64,000 bases of DNA from Atopsyche davidsoni (taxonomy: Eukaryota > Arthropoda > Insecta > Trichoptera > Hydrobiosidae): positions 5,705,501 through 5,769,500 of the forward strand of contig JAILWY010000014.1 in the NCBI GenBank assembly GCA_022113835.1, given 5' to 3'. The notes under the pieces are model-generated. The model was not told where the DNA came from. It did no database searches and saw only the letters and a program-made list of their open reading frames with translations. The translations under genes were made by a program, and so were the position numbers. The stretch's first letter is position 1; each line of letters begins with the position of its first letter. Shown piece after piece: positions 23,201-36,040 of the stretch.

Positions 23201-23526
23201 TAAAATATGCTTTAGTACTATTAATCAATGTTTTTTTTAAGGCTAGATATAATAAATCGCACGCACGCATGTATGTATATATTATTTTTTTTAAATTAAA
23301 AATAAAATCGACTGTTTTGTTAAATTTTTTGAGCTGTCAAACGAGCTGTCAGAACCACTGTCGCGCTGGGGCCGGAGATTTTTTCTCGCACGGATTTGTC
23401 AGTCATCAGCTGACGACTGCATTCCTGGCCGGCCCGGCTGCAGCGTGACGTCACCGCGCATATGGTCCGCGTCACTCTTTATGCAGCCGATTCTCCGGGG
23501 AGGACGAGAGCTAGATACACTTACAG
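20234..23526. other. AT-rich non-coding DNA
   Basis: No gene. The 145-codon frame at 21156-21593 is the longest + strand frame in the window, but it is Leu/Phe/Ile/Tyr-rich from poly(T) and poly(A) runs and has no domain. A (TG)n tract lies at about 21972-22003. A TTCTAGAA palindrome at 22207-22214 is a minimal HSE-like site. A GC-rich patch lies at about 23340-23520. Confidence 0.5.
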
Positions 23527-24085
23527 CAGGGGTCCCCAACCTTTTTGGACCCAAGAGCACATTCTTGAATGCCGGTCGGGTGGCGGGCACCATTTATTTT
23601 TTCATGATAAATTTTTACGTAAATCTTATTTTTTGGATTGAACGTAAATCAGATTACGTGTTTATTATATTATTACTAATAGCCAGGGGATGTGGGTTCA
23701 AATCCCACATGAATCACGATGATATTTTTCTGAGAGTTTCTTTAAATCATATTCTATATATGAACTAATGTGCTTAATCATATTAGTAGTAAATTTATAG
23801 TTGAACATAGTCAATAATACATCAAGTGCACAAAAAATTATTTTATTCCAAAATTATATTATAAAATAATGTTTAATAAAAAATAAGTAGTGAATTATTT
23901 AAAAAAATTAAAAAGATATAATTTTTTTTCGCTTATATTTTTTTTGTTTAATTACTACATACTATTTTTTTCATAACATTTGACTGTTAACTTACATATT
24001 TTTTATCTTGGTCGCACAGCGGCGGGCACACGTAAACGGTCGGCGGGCGCCATGATACCCGCGGGCATAGCGTTGAGGACCACAG
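23527..24085. mobile_element. hAT MITE, family D copy 1
   Basis: A 559-bp element with left end CAGGGGTCCCCAACC and right end GTTGAGGACCACAG, in inverted orientation. It is flanked by an 8-bp target duplication, ACTTACAG / ACTTATAG (23519-23526, 24086-24093, one mismatch), diagnostic of hAT. Inside, 23681-23740 carries the 3' half of the tRNA-like sequence found complete in the 35472-36285 and 63 kb copies. No transposase. Confidence 0.85.
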
Positions 24086-26838
24086 ACTTATAGTAAATAC
24101 ATAAGCCAGCTTATAGAATATTAACGTCTTCTCGCAGGTACATTTGTTTGTGTGTTCGTTTATAATTGAAATATTTGGTTTGATACAAAGTGGAGTAGTT
24201 TTTATTTTAATATTTATACGTCGATGTATCCGAGTATGTTTTTAACCGCTTTTGTTCGGTGCCGATCCTCGAAGCACGGTATGAGTAAATGTAATATTTA
24301 ATTGTTAGTTTAACTATTAACTGCCATATCGCTAGTTGCGTATATATTGTTTGAAATGGCTTACTAAATATATCGATAGTTTGGTATTTATTTGTACTAA
24401 GAATCAAGACTAGGCATTTCTGTTACAGCGTCGTTAAACCGCTATGGTATTTTTTAATCTCTCAAGACTACTTTTCTACAGAAACCTATTATCATTATCC
24501 TAGTAAAAACACTTTTAAGTTATACTTAACATTTAAACATACTTATATATAATAAAAGACCCCGTATGGTTAAAAAAAGTAACAGAATGCAAATTGCTCT
24601 ATTAAATTTACGAATATATTAAAAATACATTGAAAAAACCACAATTTCATGTTTGAAATATTAAAATTAGCCGTGATGAATTTAATTGTGGTTAGTGTAT
24701 TTATAAATAAATCAAGAGTGTCTTAAATAAATTGGCTTATCAGGTTTAACATGCGTGCGAGAATTCAATTTACTAAATCAAGCAAATTAACATTTGATAG
24801 TTTTCTTATACATATTTACTTACCACAGGGTTCCAGACGCTTATATTTTAAGCCAAAACAAAATAAAAAAAACACTGAAGTCAGTCTTTCACGAGGTCAG
24901 TGGCTTCAAATGAATCACTTGCATAGAAAATGACAGTATTAAGGACAATAACCTCTATATTCATGGCCCAAAGTGTTTGTTATACGTATTAGATTATTTC
25001 CAAATACATTAACAGTGATTCAAAGTTATATGTTTAATGTTTTCTCTACAAATACACTGGTCATGTCATATTGGTTTCAATGTTTTTTTTTTCATTGTAA
25101 TAAACTAACAATTATATTGTCTGTGAAGTCATATCGCAGAATAGAAAAAAAAAACCAACATGTATTATTTCAAATGCTGCTGATTCATTTATTTAAAAAA
25201 ATATTATTTAGCTATACTTGTTTATTAAAAAAGTGAGTTCAGAAAATAATATTTTAAAACTCGACTTAAATTTTTGAAGTGTTTTTATTATATTTACCTC
25301 GAGAGTAAGACTTAATACAGCCTAAATTATTTTAAATGCTAAATCTATTATAAGCCACAAGTAGAAGACGGCTACAAAAAATGCGACGGATTCCAAATTA
25401 TCAGAGAAATTAACATGAACTGCTCTACCCAAATTCATAAGTAATATTTTAAAATATAAATTATAAAATATACTAGTAAGCCACAATTTTGCTATTTTGA
25501 TGTGTAATATAAGCTTTAGCGGTTACTTTTAAAGGCATTGAATTTTTAATAACAGCTGTCTGATGGTCGTTCTCTTTGATTAATTACGAATTAATTTAAA
25601 ATTTAAAGGTTGTTTATTTTCACGCCTTTGTTAATAATTTAACGATACGGTATGCCATATCGGCTCGATGCGTCTCGGCGCATCACCTGTGGCCGCTGCA
25701 GACCCTCGGGCCTTGAACCGGCCCCCCGGAGCCCTCCGAACCCCCGTATGCATACAAACTAACCTGGCACGAAGCACACACTCATCTTATTTTAAATTAA
25801 CAGTCAGTTTAACGTTTATCTAACAGCCCCAACTATCGTTGCTTTTCTAGTTGGAAAATTAACCTCAGACAGTACACAGTAGATTGTATGAGAGTGTATA
25901 ATAACTTCAACTTCACTGCAAGACAAGGGCTCTCCTTGGATACTTCGATACCTGTTCTTCCGCCACGTTGCCATTCGAGCAGCTAACGAGCCGTATCGGT
26001 GGAATACCCAACCGCAGATGGACACAAGAGGTTATCCGTTGGTATCAATGAAAAAAATTAAGGTCGACAGAGAAGTCTACATTTCAACTATTCAAAATTT
26101 ATATTTTAATATTAAATTCTAAAATGTGGAATCTACTATAATAATATCCATTGTGTGTGGGTGTGTGTGTATGTTTCATTTTTTGGTTCTCTATAAAATA
26201 AAAAGATACAACGCTGATTTGCACGTAAGTTCAGTAAGTTTTTCCGCAGCTATGTGCCGAATTTCAAGACGATAGGGTAATATTTTCATTCATAAACTAA
26301 TTTAATAAAACTATCAAATATGCTTTATGTACGAATTATATGATTCTGTTGTTCACAGCGAGAATTTCAAATTTAGAATTTTTACAAAAAAAACAAAATA
26401 TGATGCTTCTAAGAAATTTCCAGTTTATTTCAGCTTGACACAAGTACCAATTTTATTTTTTAGTTGCGTTAGAAAGTATAAATCACATCATTAATAACTT
26501 GAAATGCCTCCTAAAAAAATAACTCCGTCTAAGCACAATTGAACGTGATAAAGACTGCATCTAATAAAGAACAGTGCAGTGAAAGTGATTCGTTGTTTGT
26601 GACACGAAATGTGATATTTCCTAGAATGGTTTTGCTTCCGAAATTAATATCCGGTTATTCAAAATGTGTACAAAATGAAATCAAATATTCATCTAATTGT
26701 CAGCCAAAAATATGTTCAAACACTATTGCATCGTTCATCGAATACGTCATTTTATGACGGGCTACATTTCTAGTATCAAAATATTTAAGGTTGTTAAAAA
26801 GTGTGTATGCGTTATTTTAACAATGAGACGGTCGTGAG
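24086..26838. other. AT-rich non-coding DNA
   Basis: No gene. A GC-rich patch at about 25660-25750 and (TG)n at about 26154-26172 are the only notable features. Confidence 0.55.
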
Positions 26839-27030
26839 AAGCGGTGTTGTTCAGTTGGCGATCCCTGGTGCAGACGGCGTGGGCGCGAGTCGCGAGCCGC
26901 CGGGGTGCTCCCCTGGCGGTCCTCGACCCCGCGGCCGGCTGACCTTGGCTTACATTTGCGGCCTTTTTTCAGCACAGAAGCCTTATTCGGCAGCGAGGAG
27001 ACCTCTGCCTGCAGCCCGTCGGTAGCGGTT
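26839..27030. other. GC-rich island, unassigned
   Basis: CpG-rich block inside an open frame (26801-27025) with no recognisable domain. Pyrimidine-rich CCTTTTTTCAG (26963-26973) could act as a splice acceptor on the + strand, but the sequence after it shows no coding character I can identify. Confidence 0.35.
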
Positions 27031-30000
27031 GGATCAACAATTAACTAGATTTTTGCGTAAGATTAAATCGAAACACATTTTTTACATTGCGCATACCAAT
27101 TAAAAATAAAAACCACCCTATCTGTTCTGAACTTACACGATATTAAAAAAAACCTCTTTCGCATCTACATACGCTGAATACATAAATTTTATAATAGTAC
27201 ATATTTGATATTCTAAATACACATTTGCTTCATTGGTTCAAACCCACTCAACCACAATAAAACCTCTGAAGTGACACACGTCACTATATAAATAGAAGGC
27301 GTTGAAGAAGGGACACAAATACATTGGTTCGAAATTAAATTTAAGGCAGTGTGTTATTGCACGAAAAAAAAGTTTCCTGCCTGTAAAGAAAGTGAAAAAG
27401 ACAAATATGATAGATTGCATCGCATTTTACTATCGTATACACTGCAGATTCATCGCCTTAACTTACTGAGCACAAAGTTCTCTGTTGAGATTTTTCACAC
27501 GGAAAGATTCGCAAGCTCCTTTCTAAACCTCATTACATGCATTCCAAATAAAGCACTGTTATTCTGATCGTCATCCGTCCGTGGTCTCAAGCTTCTCTGT
27601 ATTTCTCATGGGGTTAATTCATGCTAATCTTTAAAGTAGTTTTTGTAATATTACAGAAAAGCACATACATATTAAATCCTGCCCAGGTGTCTGGCTAGGT
27701 ATGTAGATATTGTAATTTTTGTCACCGATCGTTTTTGTTGTAAAATTATACAAATTAAGCAATTTTTTTTAATGATTTAATGTTGAATACAAAACCCAAT
27801 CATCAGACTATGCCTCGTTAGTCTACCATGGTCATGCAATAAATATTTAAACTGTTGTATACATTTGTTAAAATAATTTACATACACAATGATGACTTGG
27901 ACTTCTAAACTGTATAAAAGTGTGAAATGAAGTATTTTTGTAGTATAAGCATCTTTTATATATCTAATATTGTAATGCTGCTTTTACAATTCCCTGTTGG
28001 TTTAAACTTGTTGGAAAAGCTGGGATTCGCTTTTAATTTTGTGAAGCTCCCACCTACGTGACTAGATCTTCTACACGTGACACGAATGCACACTCGTTTT
28101 AAGCGTCCCGTCTTCATTGTTAAGAATTTCAAATAGTGTCTAACACACCTACATATATTTTTGTTTTTTAATTATACAATACAACTTGTGAAGTCAAATA
28201 TTCTCACATTTAAGCAGAGGTGTTATTGTTTGATCTCCCGTTTTCTTAACCTTGAGTACAAGCTAGAATCGATAATGAGATATGTTTTTATGAGTAGTCA
28301 TGAAATCATCGAATTCGAAATCATGAAAAGTAATCTTGAATCATTATCTATACCCTTATCGTTGCTTTTGGATGTGTCAAAATAATAATTGATTATAAGA
28401 CTTAGATTAAATGTACAATAATGTGTATTCAATAAAATGAACTCTTGATTAACTGTGTTGTTGTTATTCAAAAAAAAAATTGGCTTTATATTTAATATGA
28501 TAAATCACCAACAATCAATTTTTATAATTAATAACAACCTGAATATAATTAGGACGATACTTAAAAACCGTGTTACATGTTCCTGGTGAATAAACGCGTA
28601 TATTACTGCTTAGCAACTAAAAAAATCCTAATTTTTTTTTTACCTTTTTCATCCAGTTTAGAACAGATGATTGCTTATTTGTGTCATTTATTAGCCAGTA
28701 GACTTTGTTATGTCTTTGCCAGTCTCCCCTTTGGCAAACTTCTTCAAGGAACATTCTCTTTATCGTTATTGTCGGATTGTTTGGACGTCCAAAGCCCAGC
28801 AGGATAGACAGCTGTTGTGCCGTTACTCTTACTGGACTCCGACACAGAACGCGGCTAAGTCAATCTCAGTCTAGTCTAAACCATTCAGCTTGTAAATATT
28901 TAACCAGCGATTTTACGTCCCGAATATTAAACTCAACAAGTTCGACCCTTTGGTATCATATGGTTTAGTTTGCTTTATGCGAAAATACGAATATTTATTT
29001 TTTTATGCTTTTAAGAGCTTTTAGTGTCACAATTTTAAAAAAAGTCTTTACGATATTTTTTTGTGATCAACTAACATATTAGGAACCAGAAAAGGTTTGT
29101 TTGAATATTAAACATACATTATGCATTTGTAGCCCTTAACGGCTGCCTAATAATCATAAATTAAAATGAAAAGCCGCAAACCTGTACGTAACAGCAGGGA
29201 CTATTTTTAGTTATGTACATTCCATTTTTCGTTATGCAAAGTACTAAGTTAATATACAGCATTAATCACCGTGTGTTTCCATATATTTCATGGTGAGTTA
29301 TATGTCTAAGGCGCTCGTGATACATCTTAGATATTCTTGATTCGTATCAATCGTATTAGGTCGTCCTGCAGGTGGTCACCCTTTCGATGTCTTTCCAAGG
29401 AAACCCGAGCATTCACCGGTACGCCTACACTTCAAAAACTATGCAAGTTTCCTTATCGGGATTCAAGTCAGTGTGTAAGGGCTCCGTATCATATAACACT
29501 ATGAACTTAATACATCAAATCAACCATTTTAATTCTAAAATACCTAGTGATTATTTTTTACATATATTTTGTATAATATTATCTCTGCTGATGGTCTTGG
29601 TATGAATTTGTTTTTGGACATGTCTGTGAAATGCTTCAATTAAAAAATAAGTATTTTTTAATTACGTTTAATTAAAAATTTAAATAAACATTTTGATAGA
29701 CTTGTAATCTGTCACTAGTCTAAAGACCTCGTCTGAGTGACCTTTGCAGCGACTTGTTTATACTCAGGTCATGAGTATCCTCATCCTATGAATCATGCAG
29801 TTATATTAATCATACTGATAAATTTTAATAACAACGCACCAAGTGAAAGGTTATCAAATGCACATATTTTATAAATATGTATATACTTTAAAATATTTAT
29901 TAGATTACGCTTCTGTAAAAATTCATGTGCATTTTTAAAATGTATTATTATTTTTTTAGCAGAGAGATATCGAGCGTTGCATAATTCCAAGGCTACCTGT

Positions 30001-30726
30001 AAAGAGACAGGCTGAAATCTGAAGTATAAATACAGGTTTAAATCTGAAAACCTGAAACTAAATACCTCGATTTTTTACAAACTGAAATGTGAGAACAAGA
30101 CCGATGCCGTTAAGTATTTAATATGTGAGAAAAAAGTCGAGACCATCTCTAACGGTTTTAGAAAACACGTGGTGCCGGTCTTCTTGTAGCATTCATTGTG
30201 TGTTAATTATTCGGTTGTTTTGTAAAACGAATTTCGTTTTTAATTGGCAGATTGGATTTCAGATTGCCCGTACTCTTGTCGACTGCTTGAAGATCCCAGA
30301 CTAGTCTAGAAATATTGTTTTTGAAAAATCGCAATGACCTGTCTGAAACCAAATGGGTGCCTTAACCTGTTATAAGGCGTAGTTTTCTTTAATATCAGAC
30401 ATGCAGAGTATATGTAAATATTTTTAGTGACTAAGCGTATATTTTTTTTATTTGAATATTAAAAACAGTTATTATGTTAATGCCAACGTGTTATTTATAA
30501 TAATATTAAACAATTCATTGAATAGATTCAACAACGTTCTTATACTAACCGACTTAATTATACAGGCTTTTTGGCATGATGTTTTCTTAGGGTTCTTTGA
30601 GTTGGTAATATATATTATATGTGTTGCCCTAATTAAGCCTCATAAATGCAATGTTCTTTTTTTGTTAATATTAATATTTGACGCTTCAGAATTGATAATT
30701 GTAGACTTTCAGGTGCAAAACTTTCA
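27031..30726. other. AT-rich non-coding DNA
   Basis: No gene. Several short open frames lack domains, signal peptides and consistent splice sites. Confidence 0.55.
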
Positions 30727-30789
30727 GGTCTTGGTAGTGGAACCATCTTTAAGGATTTCTGAAGATGGTTCCAGTACCAGGACCGAAAC
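30727..30789. repeat. Palindromic repeat with hammerhead-like core
   Basis: An inverted repeat of 23 bp (30727-30749 and 30762-30784, two mismatches). On the + strand CTGAAGA (30759-30765) leads into GGTTC, a loop and GGACC (5 pairs with one G-T), then GAAAC (30785-30789). The layout, two opposed cores in a palindrome, parallels 6484-6568 although the sequence differs. It falls inside a 128-codon open frame (30452-30838) that I consider chance. Confidence 0.5.
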
Positions 30790-31600
30790 GTCGGAGATAG
30801 AAAACATCCAAAAAACCCCAAAATCATCATATATATAGCCAACGGCTGCTAAAACCTACGAACATATCTGTGTGGTGCTCCTTTATAATCCTGAATCCCT
30901 TCTTAGTCTCAAAGAAATGATCTCGGATTCATATATTTATCTATAATGTACTCATAGTGAGTGCGAGTTAATAAATTAAACGGTTACTATTGAGAGAGAA
31001 AGGTACATTTGGATATTTAATTGGCAGGGAGAATAATTATAACTAATGTAATATTTTTCAAAAATGTAAAATAAGTAAGTAAAATTCGAAAAGTGGTTGC
31101 GCCCCTTCTGAAAAAGGGTGGTATTGCTAGAGAAGTAAAAGCGAGTAGATATCGTAGAAACTCTAAACATTAACTGAAAAATACGACAGTGAATATTACT
31201 TAGATTTTTATTTTTGTTTTCCCTTTAAGAGTCGCTTTCGGTACTTTTTCTCATGAGAAGTAGGCAAATAATGAATTGTTTCAGCACTGAGATGCATTGA
31301 TTTTATTCGTATATTATACATTTTGTAAAATACAAAAATTTGTTTTTAAACAATGTAAATAACTAGTATTTAAATTATCGGTCTACATTCTCAAAGAATA
31401 CATTAGCATATGAGCGTTCGTTCTGTAACAAAGCCGTAGAAGTTTCCGTTCGGCTGACTTTCCACATATAAAATCCAAAAGTAGACGGGTATTCAATTTT
31501 TACATTTGTATTGAAAATAATGTTGAAATATGATAGGTCTCGCTTATATCGATCCAAATCTGAACTAAAACCCTGAAAGTCACAAATAAGATGATATGTT
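30790..31600. other. AT-rich non-coding DNA
   Basis: Nothing recognised. Confidence 0.6.
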
Positions 31601-31725
31601 GTCGATGAGACACAACTTGCAACCGAATTGCACTCAGTCTATATCGTCCCTTTATTTTGGGTGTTTTATACAAAGAGAACTACTTGGGCTAATTGCAAGT
31701 TGTGCCGCGACGTGTGTAGAGGGCT
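31601..31725. mobile_element. PIF/Harbinger-like MITE, degenerate copy
   Basis: Begins GACACAACTTGCAACCG and ends with GTTGTGCCGCGACGTGTGT then AGAGGGCT. The interior retains TTTATTTTGGGTGTTTTAT. It is related to 14862-15017. Target duplication not clear. Confidence 0.65.
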
Positions 31726-34550
31726 GTAATTGAAATCTTGGCTTCTGGGATACATTGTGAGATGTAATCGCTCGTTAAGTAAATATTTACGCTTCATATG
31801 AGCGGCGTTGTATGTGCCGGGGAAGAAGAGAGAGCATCGCGAGTGACCGTTCCCAGAGGCGGCCGGCTCAGTATATAATATGTACTATGTAAGATCTATG
31901 TGGTCCGCACTGTACTTGTCTTGTGACGTCAGCAATTCAATGCTTAATGCCGTACATAGACTTCTCGACTCTGTGCTTTGTGAAAACGTCCCCTGTCGTC
32001 TCCACGATTACCTGTTACCCCCTACGACGCTTTAGTAGATGTTATCTTTCCCCGTTCTTTAAGTAGGAATACCTTCAGCGGCAGTATTACGATAAAAGTC
32101 CAAATAATTGCTTTACTCGAATGGCTTTAATATAAACTATTATAAAAGTTTATCGTGTAAATAATAATATGTTAATTATTAAGTAAAGTTTTTTTTAATA
32201 ATTTAAAGTATAAACAGTTATAATTTTACGTTTGTTAAAAGGATTATAAAAACTGTTTTGGTTTAGATATCAAACTACTTACAGGAACTGCCCATTTATT
32301 ATATTTATATGCTCGGCTTGCTGTATTTATAATACTTACTATATTTGTAAGGTAATAAGTGAGTATTAAAACGACTTATCTATTATTATAACTGTTAAGT
32401 GCTTGATTATCAATAAATATACTACTGTTTTTTTTTTTTCAAAAATTGCCTATATTAGAGAAAGCAACAAGACATCTCACTCGAGGAGAATTACTATATT
32501 CTTCTTATTTGCAATAAGCAATGGTGGTTGCTCCATTATCATATTAATAAATACAGCTAATAGACGCATATCCCCATTTTTTTATATTTTTTATGCATGT
32601 GTGCATCCTCGCCACAGCGGATCAATACATCATCTCTCGCATAGTTAAAATAAAAGCCATAAAGCGCACTCTTAGGTACCGGTAATCTTCTCTTTTAATC
32701 TATTTCTTACAATACCTGCTTTTCATGCAGCGCATGTATGATTAAGGGAGGAAATATCTGCTGCACTTTTCGCTACCATCAAGTTTCATTTCATCCCTCG
32801 ATTTTAAATATAAAATATACTGTATGTTTTAAATTCAGTATATGGGCTTTAAATAAAAAAAGAGTACATACAAAGTATACTTATTTCATTAAAAACCCGT
32901 TAAGATTGCTGTGGTCCAAAAATATTTGCATCGGTTTCATGTAAGTTTTTTTTTGTAATAGTTGCGATATTCTAGCGGTTTTATCTCGCTGGTGGCAACA
33001 CACCACATTAAATATTTATATTCATTAATTAGAGGGCAATAATTACAATGTATTCTCATACGCGAGACCCGCTCACCCATGGACGGACTCGCGGCCTGCG
33101 TTGCACGCCAGTGCAGAGGCGTGACTGCTTCTCATCTTTCACTATTTATAGAATCAAGTGCTTCTGAAATGCCTTTATGTTGCAGATATGCAGCGTTTTC
33201 AGTGTGAAGCCTTTTCGAGAAGTTTCCGCGACACACTAGCATAAAAGCCACGTTATAAATTATTTTCAGTTCTATGCATTAAAAGACATGCTTTCATAAA
33301 AATAATGAATATAGATGTACGTGTGTATAACTATTTTTCATTTACTCGATTGATTAAAAAAAAAAATAGGACTAGGTAGTCTTTATAGGACTAGGTACTA
33401 TTTATATACTGCGCAAATATAATCGTTTAATTCATCGGAATGCAGTTGATTGCACAAATATACTGAAGGTCTTTACTATTATACAAATAAACACAGGAAT
33501 GTCAGCTTTGATTCGGTGTATTTTACTGTCTTTTTTTTAAAGGTTTTTTATAAAATATTTGTTGCAATAACACGCTCCACTCTTTTGAAACCCCTGTGAA
33601 ATACAAGTCTGGACTCAATGCTCCACCAGCCCCGCGGTAACTGAAGCGCGAAGGAAGCCATTTTAAATATGATTCAATAATTAATGCTGATTACGAAGAA
33701 GAGAACTCAGAATAATAAAAACTACTCCCTCGCGGCCGGGCGTCGGATTCTCGGATCGATTCGTATTCATTTTTATTCAATTAAATCGTTGTATGTCTTG
33801 CAACACAGTGCTGGAAATAGTTAACTGTTAATTTTTTACATCTTCAGATTGTTTGCAGCATACTAATAATGTTTAACAAAGTATATCAGTTTGAATTATA
33901 GTGATGGGCGTTTTCGTTTTAACTTGAATCGGTTTCATTCGTTACTTCTTTGTATTAAATAATAGAGCGTAGATTACTAACTTACTCGGCTACTTTATTT
34001 AAGAAACAGTTAGGCATACTTATTTACATACTACATGCATTTATTCAAAAAGAAAAAAAACACTGCTTTTGAATACTAATACAAGTTGATTAATTTATTT
34101 TTATCTGTCTACTTAGAGATTCAAAATACGTAAAAAAAACTGTAAAAGGATGTTAGCTGTAGTAAAGTAAAAATTTTTAAAATGACAGTTCAAAATAATA
34201 ATATTAATATATGTTTGTCGCATAATTTTAATGAATTAAAAAAGCGCTTCTAAGATGGCCATTGGTTGCACGTATTTTGAGACAAATGCGTAATATCCAA
34301 AGCTGATTGTATTGCTTGACGTTTGAATACCTCGCTTCAGACAAAAGAGGTTAATGATCTCCAGGATGACGTGTCGAAAAAATAGGTCAGAGTGTCATCA
34401 ATTATCAAATAAACCGAGCAATATTATCGCTCCCAGGGTCATCGACTGGCCAATGCATGAGCTGACCATTTGATTGTTACTACGGCATTGACCTTATATA
34501 AATAAATGCACAGATTATTATGAAGATATGAAAAATCATATACCTTCACA
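31726..34550. other. AT-rich non-coding DNA with GC-richer patches
   Basis: No gene. Patches lie at about 31800-31870, 33060-33130 and 33625-33660. Confidence 0.55.
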
Positions 34551-34660
34551 TCGATTCGCAACTATTCAATAGCGTCCTACTTTATGTCGTTTACTTTAAA
34601 ATGCGTTATTGGCTGATTGCAAATGAGTCGCAAGTTGTGTCGCTGCGGGTGTAGAAGCCT
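34551..34660. mobile_element. PIF/Harbinger-like MITE, internally shortened copy
   Basis: Carries CAATAGCGTCCTAC and the inverted partner GCGTTATTGGCTGATTGCAAA, then GTCGCAAGTTGTGTCGC and GGGTGTAGAAGCCT. It belongs to the 14862 family and lacks a clean left end. Confidence 0.65.
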
Positions 34661-34867
34661 TGCGTACTCCACATGAAATATTGAGTATGTACGAGTACAT
34701 TGGGTTAGACTTGACCCTTTTCAGGAAGTCATCAGTTGTCTTGGCCCTTTGGGGTAAGTCACTTTCTGTTCCGGCAGAGTTCTTGTCATTCTATGGTATC
34801 TTCGCTAGGAATTTGACAAGGACTAAAAACGTTGCCACTAGCACTCTATAAGTCTTAGGTGTTAGAC
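34661..34867. other. Non-coding DNA
   Basis: A 63-codon open frame here (34660-34851) has no domain. The last 8 bases are the target duplication of the next element. Confidence 0.5.
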
Positions 34868-35246
34868 CAGTGGCTCTCAAACTTTTTTGGCCCACGGACC
34901 CCCTTTCATAGTCAAAACTTGCCTACGGACCCTGGGTGAAAAACTACATAAATTCATATTATAGACCAGTTGGTGCAAGTATCGACTCTATTGCGTTTCT
35001 GTATTGACCTACCTGACTCACCGCGATGCCTGTTATTACTTGTATTTTATGCACCTGTCTATATTTATATTTTACTAAGGCCGTAAAAATCGCTAATAAT
35101 GTATTCATTTTTATTTATTTTAACTTCCATATTAATAAAAATGTGTCACAATTTTCTTATTTTATATTAAAAATTGCGCGGACTCCCTGACGTTGTTCAG
35201 GGACCCCCAAATCGATTTTAATTTTCCAAGGACCCCAGAAGCACTG
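34868..35246. mobile_element. hAT MITE, family E, complete with perfect 8-bp TSD
   Basis: A 379-bp element starting CAGTGGCTCTCAAACTTTT and ending GGACCCCAGAAGCACTG. The flanks are the identical octamer TGTTAGAC on both sides (34860-34867, 35247-35254). The exact duplication implies a fairly young insertion. No coding capacity. Confidence 0.88.
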
Positions 35247-35299
35247 TGTTAGACAAAAAATTAGAATGCAATTTTAAATATAAGGTATTAACTAAAACA

Positions 35300-35438
35300 G
35301 CGCAGAATAGGACTCTGTTGGGTAATTGAAAGTCTTCTGCGTTGTTGACTTATGCAAAACCATAACAAACACCCAAAATAAAAGTACGCTATTGGCTGAT
35401 TGAAAATCGGTCACAAGCTGTGCCGGTGTAGAGGCCTA
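35300..35438. mobile_element. PIF/Harbinger-like MITE copy
   Basis: Contains CTGCGTTGTTGACTTATGCA, then CACCCAAAATAAAAG, then ACGCTATTGGCTGATTG, and ends GTGTAGAGGCCT. The left end is degraded. It is squeezed between two hAT elements. Confidence 0.7.
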
Positions 35439-35653
35439 TTTTTCCTAGTGAATTTTTTTTATACGCTAGCTCAGTGGTCCCCAACCCTATGCCCGCGGGC
35501 ACCATGGCGCCCGCCGACCGTTTTAAGTGTGCCCGCCGCTGTGCGACCACGATAAAAAAACCATTTAAGTAAAATGAAAATAATATTTATGTGATTAAGC
35601 ACATTTTTTCACACATTGAAAACGATTAAAGAAAATTCTCAGAAAATATCATC

Positions 35654-35731
35654 GTGACTTGTGTGGGATTCGAACCCACATCCCCAAGCTTTCATGGCCG
35701 GTGCATTTATCCAACTATGCTAACGAGCCAC
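35654..35731 (-). pseudogene. tRNA-like sequence, left arm (- strand)
   Basis: Exact reverse complement of 35963-36040. See that entry for boxes and fold. Confidence 0.65.
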
Positions 35732-35962
35732 TGCAATTTAGTGAGAATTTCTAATAATCATATTCTACATATGAACTAATATGCTCGGGCTAATCAATAT
35801 TTAATGATTTGCAAACACTGGACTTTTTAATTAAAGTAACAAGTGAAGCATTTTTATATCCAAATCTGGTAATTATTATTTTAAAATCTATTGATGTTTA
35901 GCCGAGACGCGCACCATTCAATTATATTAAGATAGATTATTAGAAATTCTCACTAAATTGCA

Positions 35963-36040
35963 GTGGCTCGTTAGCATAGTTGGATAAATGCACCGGCCAT
36001 GAAAGCTTGGGGATGTGGGTTCGAATCCCACACAAGTCAC
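35963..36040 (+). pseudogene. tRNA-like sequence, right arm (+ strand), Pol III boxes intact
   Basis: 78 nt with A box TAGCATAGTTGG and perfect B box GGTTCGAATCC. A tRNA-like fold is visible. The acceptor stem GTGGCTC/AAGTCAC has 6 of 7 pairs including one G-T. The D stem is GCAT/ATGC, the anticodon arm is imperfect (loop CATGAAA), and the T stem is GTGGG/CCCAC. Position 33 is A rather than the invariant U, so it is unlikely to be a working tRNA. The 63 kb relative has loop CATGTAA, suggesting descent from tRNA-Thr(UGU). Pol III transcription is possible but untested. Confidence 0.65.

Noticed and set aside
30452..30838. 128-codon + strand open frame
   Set aside because: It runs through AT-rich sequence and a palindromic dispersed repeat. 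The C-terminal residues are simply the translated hammerhead-like palindrome.
35963..36040. Functional tRNA-Ser(UGA) or tRNA-Thr gene
   Set aside because: Position 33 is A, the anticodon stem is imperfect, and it lies in a multi-copy transposon family as an inverted pair.
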